Assembly (NCBI GenBank): GCA_016214845.1
Contig: JACRMS010000033.1
Span: 1 to 64,000 of the forward strand
From: Nitrospirota bacterium
Lineage (GTDB): Bacteria; Nitrospirota; Thermodesulfovibrionia; UBA6902
Length of the DNA stretch: 64,000 nucleotides
Direction of reading: 5' to 3'
Part shown: one piece after another, positions 32,053 to 40,908 of the stretch
Numbering within the stretch: the stretch's first letter is position 1
Layout of the letters: the number at the start of each line of letters is the position of its first letter
Notes under the pieces: generated by a model
Database searches by the model: none
Told to the model about the DNA's origin: nothing
What the model saw: the letters and a program-made list of their open reading frames with translations, nothing else
Translations under genes and position numbers: made by a program

Positions 32053-32242
32053 AATTTTATCCGGAAATAGTTGTCGGCGCTTATGACAGGATATTTGATG
32101 CATGGCCTCAGTCCTGGCTTAAAGTATACTACAGATCAGGACCTTGAAACATCAAATACATTTTTTATTTTTTTCAGTAACCCATCCCGATGTATTTCGC
32201 CACGCCGCAGGAAAGCGATAAACCCCGGACTCATTCTCCTCC

Positions 32243-32290
32243 ACTTCCGTCCTTTTGAACTTCTGCACTATTGAGCTTTCGCTCTTTCAT
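32243..32290. repeat. Intergenic repeat of CTTTTGA/CTTCTGC words
   Basis: CACTTCCGTCCTTTTGAACT, then TCTGCACTATTGAGCTTTCG and CTCTTTC, in 7-8 bp steps. Same family as 30995-31042 and the Tex tail tract. It lies in the 471-bp gap 32053-32523, which otherwise holds the fhs promoter and leader. Confidence 0.55.
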
Positions 32291-32330
32291 ATTACATTTT
32301 CAAATATTCCTATTGCTGTAGAAATTTAGT

Positions 32331-32360
32331 TTGACAGTGCGTTATGCTCTATGCTAAATT
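32331..32360 (+). promoter_or_regulatory. Candidate promoter of fhs
   Basis: TTGACA (32331-32336) is followed after 17-18 bp by CTAAAT/TAAATT (32354-32360). The leader would be about 160 nt and contains a TCAGAG/CTCTGA hairpin near 32470-32490 without a T-run. I compared the leader with the ZTP riboswitch and saw no conserved core, so it is left as unassigned leader. Confidence 0.5.
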
Positions 32361-32523
32361 CTTAAACCTCCACAATTCTGTATGCGGGTTCAATACCTCG
32401 GACGTATACAGAAAATTGTTAACAATTAGCAAATGAGGTAATGCAAAACACCCGACGCTTCAAATAATTTATCAGAGGTTTTTTCTCTGAAAAAAATAGA
32501 CACCTAATAAGGAGGATTTAACA

Positions 32524-34287
32524 ATGCCGCTTGATCCGACAAAACACGCTGACTGGGAAATTGCCGAAGCTGCCGAACCCAACATGAAGACCGTTTATCA
32601 ATTGGGAGAGGAGCTTGGTCTGGAAAAGGAAGAGCTTCTTCCTCACGGCCATTATGTTGCTAAACTGGATTTCAACAAGATATTAAAGCGCCTTGTCAAC
32701 AGGCCTGATGGAAAGTATGTAGACGTTACCGCAATAACGCCGACGCCACTTGGAGAAGGCAAATCCACTACCACGATGGGATTGACACAGGGTCTCGGCA
32801 AACGCAAAAAGAATGTTATTGCCGCCATCCGTCAGCCGTCCGGCGGACCTACGATGAACATCAAAGGCTCTGCTGCAGGCGGAGGATTATCGCAGTGCAT
32901 TCCCTTGACGCCATTCTCTTTGGGACTGACCGGCGACATCAATGCGATCATGAACGCGCACAACCTTGCAATGGTTGCCGTCACATCACGCATACAGCAC
33001 GAGTTCAATTACAATGACGACCAGCTTGCAAAACGCAAATTAAAAAGGCTAAACATCGACCCGCGCAACGTCGAGATGAAATGGATTATGGATTTCTGCG
33101 CCCAGGCGCTGAGAGAGATAACAATCGGACTCGGCGGCAAGAACGACGGCTTCATGATGAACTCCGGCTTTGCAATAGCGGTTTCATCGGAGGTCATGGC
33201 TATCCTGGCTGTTGCAAAAGACCTTAAGGACATGAGAGAGAGGATGGGCCGGATCGTTGTCGCTTATGACAAGAGCGGAAAACCCGTTACAACAGAAGAC
33301 CTTAACGTGGCAGGCGCAATGACCGCATGGATGGTTGAGGCCTTGAATCCAAACCTTATGCAGACCATTGAAGGTCAGCCTGTGCTTGTACATGCAGGAC
33401 CTTTTGCCAACATCGCGATCGGACAGTCCTCCATCATTGCAGACAGGGTGGGTCTTAAACTTGCCGACTACAACGTAACCGAGTCCGGCTTTGCCGCTGA
33501 CATCGGATTTGAGAAATTCTGGAACCTCAAATGCAGGTTCTCAGGATTAAAGCCAAACGCAGCGGTCCTTGTCGCAACGATAAGGGCGTTGAAATGTCAC
33601 GGGGGCGCGCCGATCCCTGTCCCCGGGAAACCGATACCTGAAGAATACAAGGGTGAAAATGTTGGATGGGTAGAGAAAGGCTGTGATAACCTCATCCACC
33701 TTCTGAATGTAATAAAGAAAGCGGGCATCAACCCTGTTGTCTGCATAAATGCCTTTTACACCGATACAGACAATGAAATCAAGGCCGTCAGGAGAATTGC
33801 CGAGGCCGCAGGCGCAAGGGTCGCGCTCTCCAAGCACTGGCAGTACGGCGGCGAAGGCGCGCTTGAACTTGCTGACGCGGTTGTTGACGCATGCAATGAG
33901 CCGAACGACTTCAAGTTGCTGTATGAACTTTCAACTCCCCTCCGCAAGCGTATCGAATTGATCGCGAAAGAAGTCTACGGGGCCGACGGGGTTGAATATA
34001 CTCCCGACGCGCTGGCAAAGGCAAAGAGGATGGAGGACGACCCGGAGACCTCGAAGCTTGGAACATGCATGGTCAAGACACACCTCAGCCTTACCGACAA
34101 TCCGAATTTAAAAGGGGTCCCAAAAGGATGGAAGCTCCTTGTGCGCGACATTCTCACATACAAAGGCGCGGGCTTTGTCGTCCCTGTTGCGGGCGCGATC
34201 AAATTGATGCCCGGGACAGCATCCGACCCTGCTTACCGCAGAGTTGATGTGGACGTGAACACCGGCAAGGTAAAAGGCTTATTCTAA
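32524..34287 (+). CDS. fhs: Formate-tetrahydrofolate ligase
   Basis: 587 aa. ATP-dependent joining of formate to tetrahydrofolate. The P-loop [39 protein letters not shown], the folate-binding region and [18 protein letters not shown] are all present. Length is slightly above the usual 555-560 aa because of an N-terminal extension. GGAGG precedes the ATG. In acetogens and many Nitrospirota it is the methyl-branch entry of the Wood-Ljungdahl pathway; other pathway genes are not in the window. A strong terminator follows. Confidence 0.97.
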   Translation: MPLDPTKHADWEIAEAAEPNMKTVYQLGEELGLEKEELLPHGHYVAKLDFNKILKRLVNRPDGKYVDVTAITPTPLGEGKSTTTMGLTQGLGKRKKNVIAAIRQPSGGPTMNIKGSAAGGGLSQCIPLTPFSLGLTGDINAIMNAHNLAMVAVTSRIQHEFNYNDDQLAKRKLKRLNIDPRNVEMKWIMDFCAQALREITIGLGGKNDGFMMNSGFAIAVSSEVMAILAVAKDLKDMRERMGRIVVAYDKSGKPVTTEDLNVAGAMTAWMVEALNPNLMQTIEGQPVLVHAGPFANIAIGQSSIIADRVGLKLADYNVTESGFAADIGFEKFWNLKCRFSGLKPNAAVLVATIRALKCHGGAPIPVPGKPIPEEYKGENVGWVEKGCDNLIHLLNVIKKAGINPVVCINAFYTDTDNEIKAVRRIAEAAGARVALSKHWQYGGEGALELADAVVDACNEPNDFKLLYELSTPLRKRIELIAKEVYGADGVEYTPDALAKAKRMEDDPETSKLGTCMVKTHLSLTDNPNLKGVPKGWKLLVRDILTYKGAGFVVPVAGAIKLMPGTASDPAYRRVDVDVNTGKVKGLF

Positions 34288-34298
34288 TAAACAACGGA

Positions 34299-34336
34299 AA
34301 GCCCCTGTTTCCCTGAATGAACAGGGGCTTCCATTT
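34299..34336 (+). terminator. Terminator after fhs
   Basis: An 11-bp perfect stem, AAGCCCCTGTT (34299-34309) with AACAGGGGCTT (34320-34330), followed by CCATTTTTATATTTTTT. Confidence 0.9.
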
Positions 34337-34401
34337 TTATATTTTTTGAAGACTGACATTTGGGTAATTTCATATAGAACGTTTGATGGAGCTGTTCCCA
34401 T

Positions 34402-34932
34402 ATGATTGGAAATCTCCCCAATATCTTGACTCTTGCAAGGATCCTGCTTTTGCCATTCTTTGCAGCTTCACTTATTTATAAAGACTATACCCTCGCATTG
34501 TCCATTTTTATCGCGGCGTCGGTTACCGACCTGCTTGACGGGTTTATCGCGAGGATCAGGAAACAAACAACTTATTTCGGCAGTATCCTGGACCCGGTTG
34601 CGGACAAATTTTTTCTGATAACCTCTTTTGTCCTTATGAGCATATACGGTTCGCTGCCGGTATGGCTTGCAATTATAGTCATCAGTAAAGATATAATTGT
34701 AGTAACGGGTTGTATAATCATATACCTTGTTACTCACAACCTGAAGATCGAACCGAGTATATGGGGAAAGGCCGCAAGCACCTGCCAGTTTGCACTGATA
34801 GGTTTTATCCTGCTGCTGAAAAATATAAACAGCGAAACGCAAATTGATACCATGTACTTTCTTCTGACCGCGGCGATAACAGCAGTGGCAGGAGTCCATT
34901 ATGTGTATAAGGGGCTAAAACAAAATACTTAA
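34402..34932 (+). CDS. pgsA: CDP-alcohol phosphatidyltransferase (PgsA-like)
   Basis: 176 aa integral membrane enzyme. The full CDP-alcohol signature is visible: DLLDGFIARIRKQ, then G three residues before DPVADK (D-G-x2-A-R-x8-G-x3-D-x3-D). N-terminal NLPNILTLARILLLPFF and six TM helices fit phosphatidylglycerophosphate synthase, which makes PGP from CDP-diacylglycerol and glycerol-3-phosphate. Cardiolipin or phosphatidylinositol-type members are alternatives. It ends 6 bp before the DUF512 gene, so pgsA, DUF512 and aroE probably form one operon. Confidence 0.9.
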   Translation: MIGNLPNILTLARILLLPFFAASLIYKDYTLALSIFIAASVTDLLDGFIARIRKQTTYFGSILDPVADKFFLITSFVLMSIYGSLPVWLAIIVISKDIIVVTGCIIIYLVTHNLKIEPSIWGKAASTCQFALIGFILLLKNINSETQIDTMYFLLTAAITAVAGVHYVYKGLKQNT

Positions 34933-34938
34933 ATTATT

Positions 34939-36231
34939 ATGCAGGCGATAATAAGCAACATAGTTGAAGGAAGCATCGCGCAGAACGCGGGCCTTGAAAA
35001 AGGTGATGTCATTTTAAGCATAAACGACAACCCCGTCAGGGACGTTATAGATTACATGTTCTATTCGCGGGACGACTCCGTCAACCTCAAAATCCAGCGG
35101 GGCAATAAAACGCAACTCTTTAAGATCAGAAAGAAAGAGGGTGATTACCTCGGCGTCGAATTAAAGCCGTCGAGGATAAAACCGTGCAGGAACAAATGCG
35201 TGTTCTGCTTTGTGGACCAGCTGCCCAAGGGCCTCAGAAAGACCCTTTACCTGAAGGACGATGATTACCGCATGTCCTTTATTCACGGCAACTACATCAC
35301 CCTTACAAATCTTTCCGATCCGGACAAGAAGCGCATTATTGAACAGAAGCTCAGCCCTCTCTATATCTCCGTGCATACGACCAATAACGAGCTGAGAAAG
35401 AAGATGTTGGGTAATCCGAAAGCATCCGACATTTTACAGGAGCTGCACGATTTTACCGCGCACAAAATTAGGATCCATGCCCAGATAGTCGTATGCCCTG
35501 GCCTGAACGACGGTGAGGAGCTTCTAAAGACCATCAAAGACCTGCAGAAATTCTATCCCTATGTGGCATCCATTGCGGTCGTCCCCGTCGGGCTGACAAA
35601 GTTCAAAAAGCCCAATGTAAAACCAGTTGAAAAACCCGATGCCGTAAAGGTCATCGATACCGTGAAACAGGCAAGGGTCAGGTTCAGGAAACGCCACGGT
35701 GATCCGGTGGTGTATATTGCAGATGAATTTTATATCAAGGCCGACCTGCCCTTCCCTCTCCTTAAAGATTACGGAGACCTGCCGCAGATCGAGAACGGTG
35801 TCGGGCTGGTGCCGCTGTTTTTGAACGCCGCAAAAAAAATAAAACTTCCGAAAAAGATCGAGCCGAGAAGGGTGGCCACTTTCACCGGCGCGTCATTTAT
35901 TCCTTATCTTGAGGAATTCGCTAAAAGGCTCAATACGATCGAAGGACTGAGTCTCGACATATTCAGGGTTGAAAATAAGTTCTTCGGCCCTACGGTGACA
36001 GTGGCCGGATTAATTACCGGCAAAGATATCGTGAAGACACTCGCCGGCAAGACCAGGGCCGACTGCCTGATCGTGCCCAATGTTATGCTGAGATACGGAA
36101 CAGATGTGTTTTTAGACAACGTCACCTTAAATGACCTTGGAGAATGTCTCGGCATGAACGTCAAAGCCGTTGATTCAACGCCTGAAGGACTTTTAAAAGG
36201 AATAACAGATGGATGTAAGTGGGAAAACTAA
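34939..36231 (+). CDS. PDZ-radical-SAM-like DUF512 protein
   Basis: 430 aa. An N-terminal PDZ-type segment (VEGSIAQNAGLEKGDVILSINDNPVRD) precedes a cysteine motif CRNKCVFCFVDQLPKG (C-x3-C-x2-C), a TIM-barrel core (LSPLYISVHTTNNELRKKML; IHAQIVVCPGLNDGEELLKT), and a C-terminal DUF512 domain (VENKFFGPTVTVAGLITGKDI; ADCLIVPNVML). It is a Fe-S protein of unknown reaction conserved in many anaerobes. It overlaps aroE by 23 nt. Start ATG 34939. Confidence 0.92.
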   Translation: MQAIISNIVEGSIAQNAGLEKGDVILSINDNPVRDVIDYMFYSRDDSVNLKIQRGNKTQLFKIRKKEGDYLGVELKPSRIKPCRNKCVFCFVDQLPKGLRKTLYLKDDDYRMSFIHGNYITLTNLSDPDKKRIIEQKLSPLYISVHTTNNELRKKMLGNPKASDILQELHDFTAHKIRIHAQIVVCPGLNDGEELLKTIKDLQKFYPYVASIAVVPVGLTKFKKPNVKPVEKPDAVKVIDTVKQARVRFRKRHGDPVVYIADEFYIKADLPFPLLKDYGDLPQIENGVGLVPLFLNAAKKIKLPKKIEPRRVATFTGASFIPYLEEFAKRLNTIEGLSLDIFRVENKFFGPTVTVAGLITGKDIVKTLAGKTRADCLIVPNVMLRYGTDVFLDNVTLNDLGECLGMNVKAVDSTPEGLLKGITDGCKWEN

Positions 36232-37033
36232 AATAGCCGGCATCTTCGGCAACCCGATCGAGCATACTCTCTCGCCCGCAATGCACAATGCCGCATTCAA
36301 GACTCTCCGGCTTGATATGTGTTATGTCCCTTTCAGGGTTTTGCCTGAAAATTTACCGGACGCGGTCAGGGCCGTCCGCAGTTTAGGTCTCCTCGGTGTC
36401 AATGTAACAGTGCCTCATAAGGAACAGGTTATTCCCCTGCTCGATGAGGTTGACAGGGAGGCCCTGTTTATCGGCGCTGTTAATACAGTTGTTAACACTG
36501 CCGGGAAATTGAAGGGATACAATACCGACGGCAGGGGCTTCATGAGTTCCCTGTCTGAAGAAGGAGTATCAACAGAAAGCAAGGACATCCTCATCATCGG
36601 TGCAGGAGGTGCATCAAGGGCGGTAAGTTATTATTTAAGTGAAAAGGCTTCAAAGCTTTATTTATATGATGTCGACAGGCCAAAGGCAGAGAGGCTGATA
36701 AACGACCTCAAAAAAATCCGCATTAATGTATCTCTTCTTGATGACCCGAAAAACATCGGGAAGCCGGATATAATTATCAATGCAACGCCTCTTGGACTCA
36801 AGCAGGAGGACCCTCTGCCGTTAGATCCCGATTTCATCACACCTGATACGGTCGTATGCGACCTTGTATACAAAAAGACAAGATTACTTCAGGAAGCTGA
36901 AAGGAAAAGGGCAAAAACGATCAATGGGTCGGGTATGCTCTTATGGCAGGGGGTGCTGGCATTTGAGCTGTGGACAGGAGTTAAGCCGCCTGTTGATGTC
37001 ATGCGTCAGGCGTTATTGTCAAGAATTAAATAA
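36209..37033 (+). CDS. aroE: Shikimate dehydrogenase
   Basis: 274 aa; NADPH-dependent reduction of 3-dehydroshikimate in aromatic amino acid synthesis. Motifs: IFGNPIEHTLSPAMHNAAF (shikimate-binding Ser/Pro), VNVTVPHKEQV (catalytic Lys), GAVNTVV, YNTDGRGF, and the Rossmann loop IIGAGGASRAVSYYL. Downstream NATPLG and GSGMLLWQGVLAFELWTG are typical. Its start overlaps the 3' end of the DUF512 gene, indicating translational coupling. Confidence 0.96.
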   Translation: MDVSGKTKIAGIFGNPIEHTLSPAMHNAAFKTLRLDMCYVPFRVLPENLPDAVRAVRSLGLLGVNVTVPHKEQVIPLLDEVDREALFIGAVNTVVNTAGKLKGYNTDGRGFMSSLSEEGVSTESKDILIIGAGGASRAVSYYLSEKASKLYLYDVDRPKAERLINDLKKIRINVSLLDDPKNIGKPDIIINATPLGLKQEDPLPLDPDFITPDTVVCDLVYKKTRLLQEAERKRAKTINGSGMLLWQGVLAFELWTGVKPPVDVMRQALLSRIK

Positions 37034-37052
37034 AGTATTTTTGCATTGAAGC

Positions 37053-37080
37053 TTGATATTTTTATTAAAATTGATATGAT
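37053..37080 (+). promoter_or_regulatory. Sigma-70 promoter of the dihaem cytochrome gene
   Basis: TTGATA (37053-37058), 16-bp spacer, TATGAT (37075-37080). It gives a leader of about 23 nt with AAGGAGA before the ATG at 37110. Confidence 0.75.
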
Positions 37081-37109
37081 AAAGAAAACCTGAAACAAAA
37101 GGAGAAAAA

Positions 37110-37862
37110 ATGAAAAGGACAAATATCCGTTTTTTATTAATCATAGTATTATTTTTTATATTTTCAATATGCGCGTCATCGCCGGTAACTGCAGATGATG
37201 TGCAAAAATTAACAGGGATGAAATTTGTTCAACTTGCAAGAGGCGGGATGTTATACGACAACTGGATGGCAGAGCTTGGTGGAAAAATTGACAAGACACA
37301 TCCTTCATACCCTGCAAACGGGCCTCAAAAAGGCCCTGATACCTGGCGCTGCAAGGAATGCCACGGGTGGGACTATAAAGGCAAAGTCGGCGACTACTCA
37401 AAAGGAAGTCATTACACAGGTATAACAGGTATACGTTCATACGCGAACATGGACCCTGTCGAGATAGTTAAAATACTTAAAAACGATACACATGCCTTCG
37501 ACAATAAATTGTCCGAAAACGATTATGACGCGCTTGCCCTCTTTGTATCTCTGGGGCAAATAGATGTAGACCTCTTTATTAATCGTGAAACTAAAAAGAG
37601 TTTCGGGGATGTAGCCAGCGGCAGCAGGATATATCTTGCAACGTGCATTAAATGCCACGGAGTCGACGGGAAAGAAATAAATATGAGTACCGACAAAAAT
37701 ACAGTGAGATATATTGGAACTGTAGCAAACAAAAACCCGTATGAAACTTTGCATAAGATCCGCTGGGGACATCCCGGCACGCCGATGATCTCCTTGCTGT
37801 TCCTTGAACTCAAAGAACAACTCGATGTGCTCGCATTCTGCCAGGCCCTGCCGGAAAGATAG
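37110..37862 (+). CDS. Exported dihaem cytochrome c
   Basis: 250 aa with a signal peptide (FLLIIVLFFIFSICASSPVTA). Two cytochrome c domains: the first with CKECH (residue about 91) in WRCKECHGWDYKGK, the second with CIKCH in YLATCIKCHGVDGKEIN. Met residues late in each domain may be axial ligands (for example HPGTPMISLL). It is a periplasmic electron carrier with its own promoter. The first domain resembles c-type domains that receive electrons from dehydrogenases, but the partner is not encoded nearby. Confidence 0.85.
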   Translation: MKRTNIRFLLIIVLFFIFSICASSPVTADDVQKLTGMKFVQLARGGMLYDNWMAELGGKIDKTHPSYPANGPQKGPDTWRCKECHGWDYKGKVGDYSKGSHYTGITGIRSYANMDPVEIVKILKNDTHAFDNKLSENDYDALALFVSLGQIDVDLFINRETKKSFGDVASGSRIYLATCIKCHGVDGKEINMSTDKNTVRYIGTVANKNPYETLHKIRWGHPGTPMISLLFLELKEQLDVLAFCQALPER

Positions 37863-37898
37863 AATTAAGACCGGAGAGCTGTAAAAAAAGGCGCTGCA

Positions 37899-38600
37899 CT
37901 AAGTCAATTTCTTCAAAACCTCTGCTGCGAGTATACCAACGGTTTTTTGTCTTAGCTCGCCTTCTTCGTAGAAATCGATGATGCTGTTGTCGCCCCTCAA
38001 CGCTTCCAGGTCATTGATTACTTCCGTTGCTCCCATTTCACCAAGCGCCCATACCGCGTAACCCCGAAGCGTTGTGTCAGCACTATGAATATATGAACGG
38101 ATAATGGAAACCGCATACTCAACCGTTTCGGCGTTTATCTTTCCGATCCTGCCCATTGCCCAGATAACGCCGCTTCTCAGCATTATTTCATCGTGGGAAG
38201 ACGCTATTATCGGCGCGAGGTCCGAACACAGCGAGGGGTTGTTCCTCACTATTTCGCCAAGGATCTGTGGTGCGCTCCATGGTATCCCGCCGGATTCATC
38301 GCGCATCATCCATAACAAGCGGTTCGCGATATTCCTCACAACGTCAGGATGCGATTTTGATATTTCTTTTGCGGCTAAACCAATGGCCTCTATAGCCCGC
38401 CACGATACCTGGCTCTTTTTTTCATAGGAAAGGGAGATGAGTTTACTGATGACTTTTCTGTCATCACAGGAGAGTCTCGATATAACGTCAAAGGCCTTTT
38501 TATCAAGGAGGGAAATTATTTCATCTTTTGAAGGCGGCACCTGATTTACCTGTTCACTGCAGGACAAGTTTAATATCGGGCATCCGTTCCTGAAAAGCAA
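37899..38600 (-). CDS. HEAT-repeat protein (DVU0298-like)
   Basis: 233 aa if it starts at 38600; TTG 38567 and GTG 38540 are alternatives. It is built from helical HEAT-type repeats (WRAIEAIGLAAKEI; WSAPQILGEIVRNNP; LRSGVIWAMGRIGKI; LRGYAVWALGEMGA). No catalytic motif. HEAT proteins of this kind are seen beside NifU-like Fe-S genes in anaerobes. The upstream gene encodes a NifU-like protein and overlaps it by up to 47 nt in another frame, so they are cotranscribed and probably work together, perhaps in Fe-S protein maturation. Confidence 0.7.
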   Translation of the reverse strand: MLFRNGCPILNLSCSEQVNQVPPSKDEIISLLDKKAFDVISRLSCDDRKVISKLISLSYEKKSQVSWRAIEAIGLAAKEISKSHPDVVRNIANRLLWMMRDESGGIPWSAPQILGEIVRNNPSLCSDLAPIIASSHDEIMLRSGVIWAMGRIGKINAETVEYAVSIIRSYIHSADTTLRGYAVWALGEMGATEVINDLEALRGDNSIIDFYEEGELRQKTVGILAAEVLKKLT

Positions 38601-38760
38601 CTCTTACGCAGTTGGACTCGCATTCGGCGCAAAATCCCACACACTTTATTATCACCTTCTTGCCTTTTATCTCAATCAGTTCGGCAAAACTGTCATGAGC
38701 CTCAAGAAGCCAGTTTAAATTGTGTAAGACCTCGTGTACCCTTTTCTCGATCTCTTGCAT
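38554..38760 (-). CDS. NifU-like C-terminal domain protein
   Basis: 68 aa resembling the C-terminal scaffold domain of NifU: HDSFAELIEIKGKKVIIKCV followed by GFCAECESNCVRVAF, with a C-x2-C pair at the expected place. A standalone domain like this can carry a [4Fe-4S] cluster to target proteins. A third Cys four residues on is unusual. It overlaps the HEAT-repeat gene. Confidence 0.7.
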   Translation of the reverse strand: MQEIEKRVHEVLHNLNWLLEAHDSFAELIEIKGKKVIIKCVGFCAECESNCVRVAFQERMPDIKLVLQ

Positions 38761-38854
38761 ACTTTTGATAGAGTTTACCTCTGATATTTAGTTAATGAGA
38801 AACCACTTACGGCTTGCACAAGAAAACAATGGAAATATTTTAACATATATTCCC

Positions 38855-40069
38855 TTAAAATTTTCCGTGATACTCCTTTACCTTTTTAGCAAACTCCCTT
38901 GCAAACTCATAACACTTCCGGTTCTCTTCCGCAGAAGGCTTGTAAAGCACCTGCAATCCCGGTTCAACGGCTTCCAGTTTCATTCTCTTAAATTCTTCAT
39001 ACGCCTCTTTCACCGCGCCGCCGCCCCATCCATAGCTTCCGAACGCGCCCATGATACGGTTCTTGGGACGCAGTCCCCTTAAATGGGTCAGAAATTCCGC
39101 GACAGAAGGGAACAATATGTTGTTCAGCGTCGGGCTTCCGATAAGGCATCCCCTTGATTTCCAGAATTCCTTTATAGCGACGCTCATCGGCGTAGCACGC
39201 AGCTTTATTACCTTGCAATCAATACCCTCATCTTTTATGCCGTGCATCAGGGGAAGAGTCATAAGCTCTGTGCTGTGCCACATGGTATCGTAAATAACGG
39301 CAATGCTTAAAGACGTCTTTCCGTTTGCAAGATCGAGATATTTCTGTATGATGTTGCCCGCCTCCTGTCTCCAGATTATGCCGTGGTCAGGCGCGATCAT
39401 GTCTATCTCAAGCCCGAGTTTAGTTATTTCAGCAATCTTGCTTTTGATTAACTCCCCGAAAGGCATGAGTATATTTGCGTAGTAGTCAACGACGGAATCT
39501 TCAAGGTCTGAGTGTGAAGCGCACTCAATGAATTCATCGTCAAACCTTGAGGATGTCGCGATATGCTGTCCGAAAGCGTCCTGTGAAATAAGCAGCTTTG
39601 CCTCTTTCACATAAGTCATCATTGAATCAGGCCAATGAAGCATCGGGGTTTCGATGAAGAACAGATTGTATTTGCCGGTGTTAATAACATCCCCTGTCTT
39701 TACAATCTTGAACTTCCATTTTGAAGTATCAAAGTGCCTGTCAAGTCCTTTCTTCCCCTTCTCAGTGATATAAATAGTTGCATCAGGCGCAAGCGACATT
39801 ATCTTGTCAACGCTGCTTGCGTGATCAGGCTCAATATGGTTTATCACAAGGTTAACGATCTTGGAAGGGTCGGTCAGCTCTTTTATATTGTTTATTGTTA
39901 CCCGGGAGAAATCATGCTTCACCGTATCCACGAGGGTAACTTTTTCGTCCATTATAAGATAATTGTTATACGTCGTTCCTTTTGGCGTCATGTATCCGTG
40001 AAAATCTCTTACGGCCCAGTCAATTGCCCCCACCCAGAAAATATCAGGTTTTATTTCTATTGTCTTCAC
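38855..40069 (-). CDS. Flavodiiron protein (FprA family)
   Basis: 404 aa from GTG 40069, with GGAGGGA 5 nt upstream. The beta-lactamase-like diiron domain has the full ligand set (NHIEPDHASS, MLHWPDSM, SQDAFG, APDHGIIW). The C-terminal flavodoxin domain binds FMN (IAVIYDTMWHSTELM; SPTLNNILFP; GAFGSYGWGGGA). These enzymes reduce O2 to water or NO to N2O in anaerobes, using rubredoxin or a reductase as donor; none is adjacent. It is divergent from acyP. Confidence 0.95.
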   Translation of the reverse strand: MKTIEIKPDIFWVGAIDWAVRDFHGYMTPKGTTYNNYLIMDEKVTLVDTVKHDFSRVTINNIKELTDPSKIVNLVINHIEPDHASSVDKIMSLAPDATIYITEKGKKGLDRHFDTSKWKFKIVKTGDVINTGKYNLFFIETPMLHWPDSMMTYVKEAKLLISQDAFGQHIATSSRFDDEFIECASHSDLEDSVVDYYANILMPFGELIKSKIAEITKLGLEIDMIAPDHGIIWRQEAGNIIQKYLDLANGKTSLSIAVIYDTMWHSTELMTLPLMHGIKDEGIDCKVIKLRATPMSVAIKEFWKSRGCLIGSPTLNNILFPSVAEFLTHLRGLRPKNRIMGAFGSYGWGGGAVKEAYEEFKRMKLEAVEPGLQVLYKPSAEENRKCYEFAREFAKKVKEYHGKF

Positions 40070-40158
40070 ACTTCCCTCCGAGAATATTTAGAAAAGAATT
40101 TCACAATAAGTTTGCAAGATTTGAGAATTTGTTTTATGTATAATTTATAACACAACAG

Positions 40159-40443
40159 ATGGAAAATGGGAAGGTGCATATAATTATTTCAGGCTTGGTC
40201 CAGGGCGTTTTCTTTCGGGCAAGCACACGGGATATGGCTTTAAGTCTCGGACTAAAAGGTTGGGTCAGAAACTTGCCTGACGGAAATGTTGAAGCGGTCT
40301 TTGAAGGCCAGGTGGACAAACTCAAACAAGCCGTTCAATGGTGTCATAAAGGCCCTCCGGGCGCGCGGGTTGTGAAAGTTAAAGAGAAATGGCAGGGGTA
40401 TACAGGAGAGTTTTTAAGTTTTGATATCAGGTATGGATATTGA
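40159..40443 (+). CDS. acyP: Acylphosphatase
   Basis: 94 aa. The phosphate loop GLVQGVFFRAST contains the catalytic Arg, and GWVRNLPDGNVEAVFEG the catalytic Asn. The C-terminus LSFDIRY closes the sandwich fold. It hydrolyses acyl-phosphates. No Shine-Dalgarno sequence is obvious, and it stands alone between a divergent flavodiiron gene and the second csp. Confidence 0.93.
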   Translation: MENGKVHIIISGLVQGVFFRASTRDMALSLGLKGWVRNLPDGNVEAVFEGQVDKLKQAVQWCHKGPPGARVVKVKEKWQGYTGEFLSFDIRYGY

Positions 40444-40540
40444 ATGAATTGGCGTACATTTTTGTGTATTTTTTTATTGACATTTATTCATGAAAGATGA
40501 CATTATATTTTTACTTATAAATAATTCTTTATGTATTTGG

Positions 40541-40577
40541 AAGGCTGCAAAAAAATCTTTATTCTTGCAACCTTTTT
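40541..40577 (+). promoter_or_regulatory. Terminator-like hairpin in the leader of the second cold-shock gene
   Basis: AAGGCTGCAA (40541-40550) pairs with TTGCAACCTT (40565-40574) with one mismatch, and a T-run ends at 40577. It stands 53 nt before the csp start, like the hairpin at 10674-10707 in front of the first csp. TTGACA at 40477-40482 lies upstream, but no well-spaced -10 was found. Confidence 0.6.
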
Positions 40578-40629
40578 AAGAGAAGCAAAGATATTTTTTT
40601 GCTTTAGCTTTAATAAGGAGGTAATGAAG

Positions 40630-40830
40630 TTGGCTGAAGGAAAAGTGAAGTGGTTCAATGAAGCCAAAGGTTACGGCTTTATAACAAGCGAAGAAAGCGG
40701 CGACATATTCGTTCACTATTCTTCCATTCAGGGCAACGGATTCAAGACCCTTGCCGAAGGCCAGGCCGTCAGCTTCGACGTTGAACAGGGACCCAAAGGC
40801 CCCAAGGCTGTAAACGTAAACAAAGTATAA
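40630..40830 (+). CDS. Cold-shock protein (CspA family), second copy
   Basis: 66 aa from TTG 40630. TTG is chosen over ATG 40624 because AAGGAGGT ends 1 nt before that ATG but 7 nt before the TTG, and because the protein then starts [14 protein letters not shown], matching the first csp. RNP1 is KGYGFI, RNP2 is IFVHYSSI. The end [11 protein letters not shown] is typical. RNA chaperone. Leader hairpin and terminator copy the plan of the csp at 10757. Confidence 0.95.
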   Translation: MAEGKVKWFNEAKGYGFITSEESGDIFVHYSSIQGNGFKTLAEGQAVSFDVEQGPKGPKAVNVNKV

Positions 40831-40845
40831 TTTACCTTTATAATT

Positions 40846-40880
40846 CCCCCTGCTATGCTCTCATATCAGGGGGGTTTTTT
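40846..40880 (+). terminator. Terminator after the second csp gene
   Basis: CCCCCTG (40846-40852) pairs with CAGGGGG (40867-40873), followed by a G and six T. Confidence 0.85.
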
Positions 40881-40908
40881 GTTCTCTGTCTTTTTCAGAA
40901 TGCGGACT

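Noticed and set aside
32361-32520. ZTP (pfl) riboswitch in the fhs leader
   Set aside because: fhs is a frequent target, but the conserved pseudoknot core was not found. Only a simple TCAGAG/CTCTGA hairpin is present.
40531-40629. N-terminal extension of the second cold-shock protein (MYLEGCKK...)
   Set aside because: The open frame runs through the leader hairpin. The Shine-Dalgarno spacing and the paralogue support the start at 40630.
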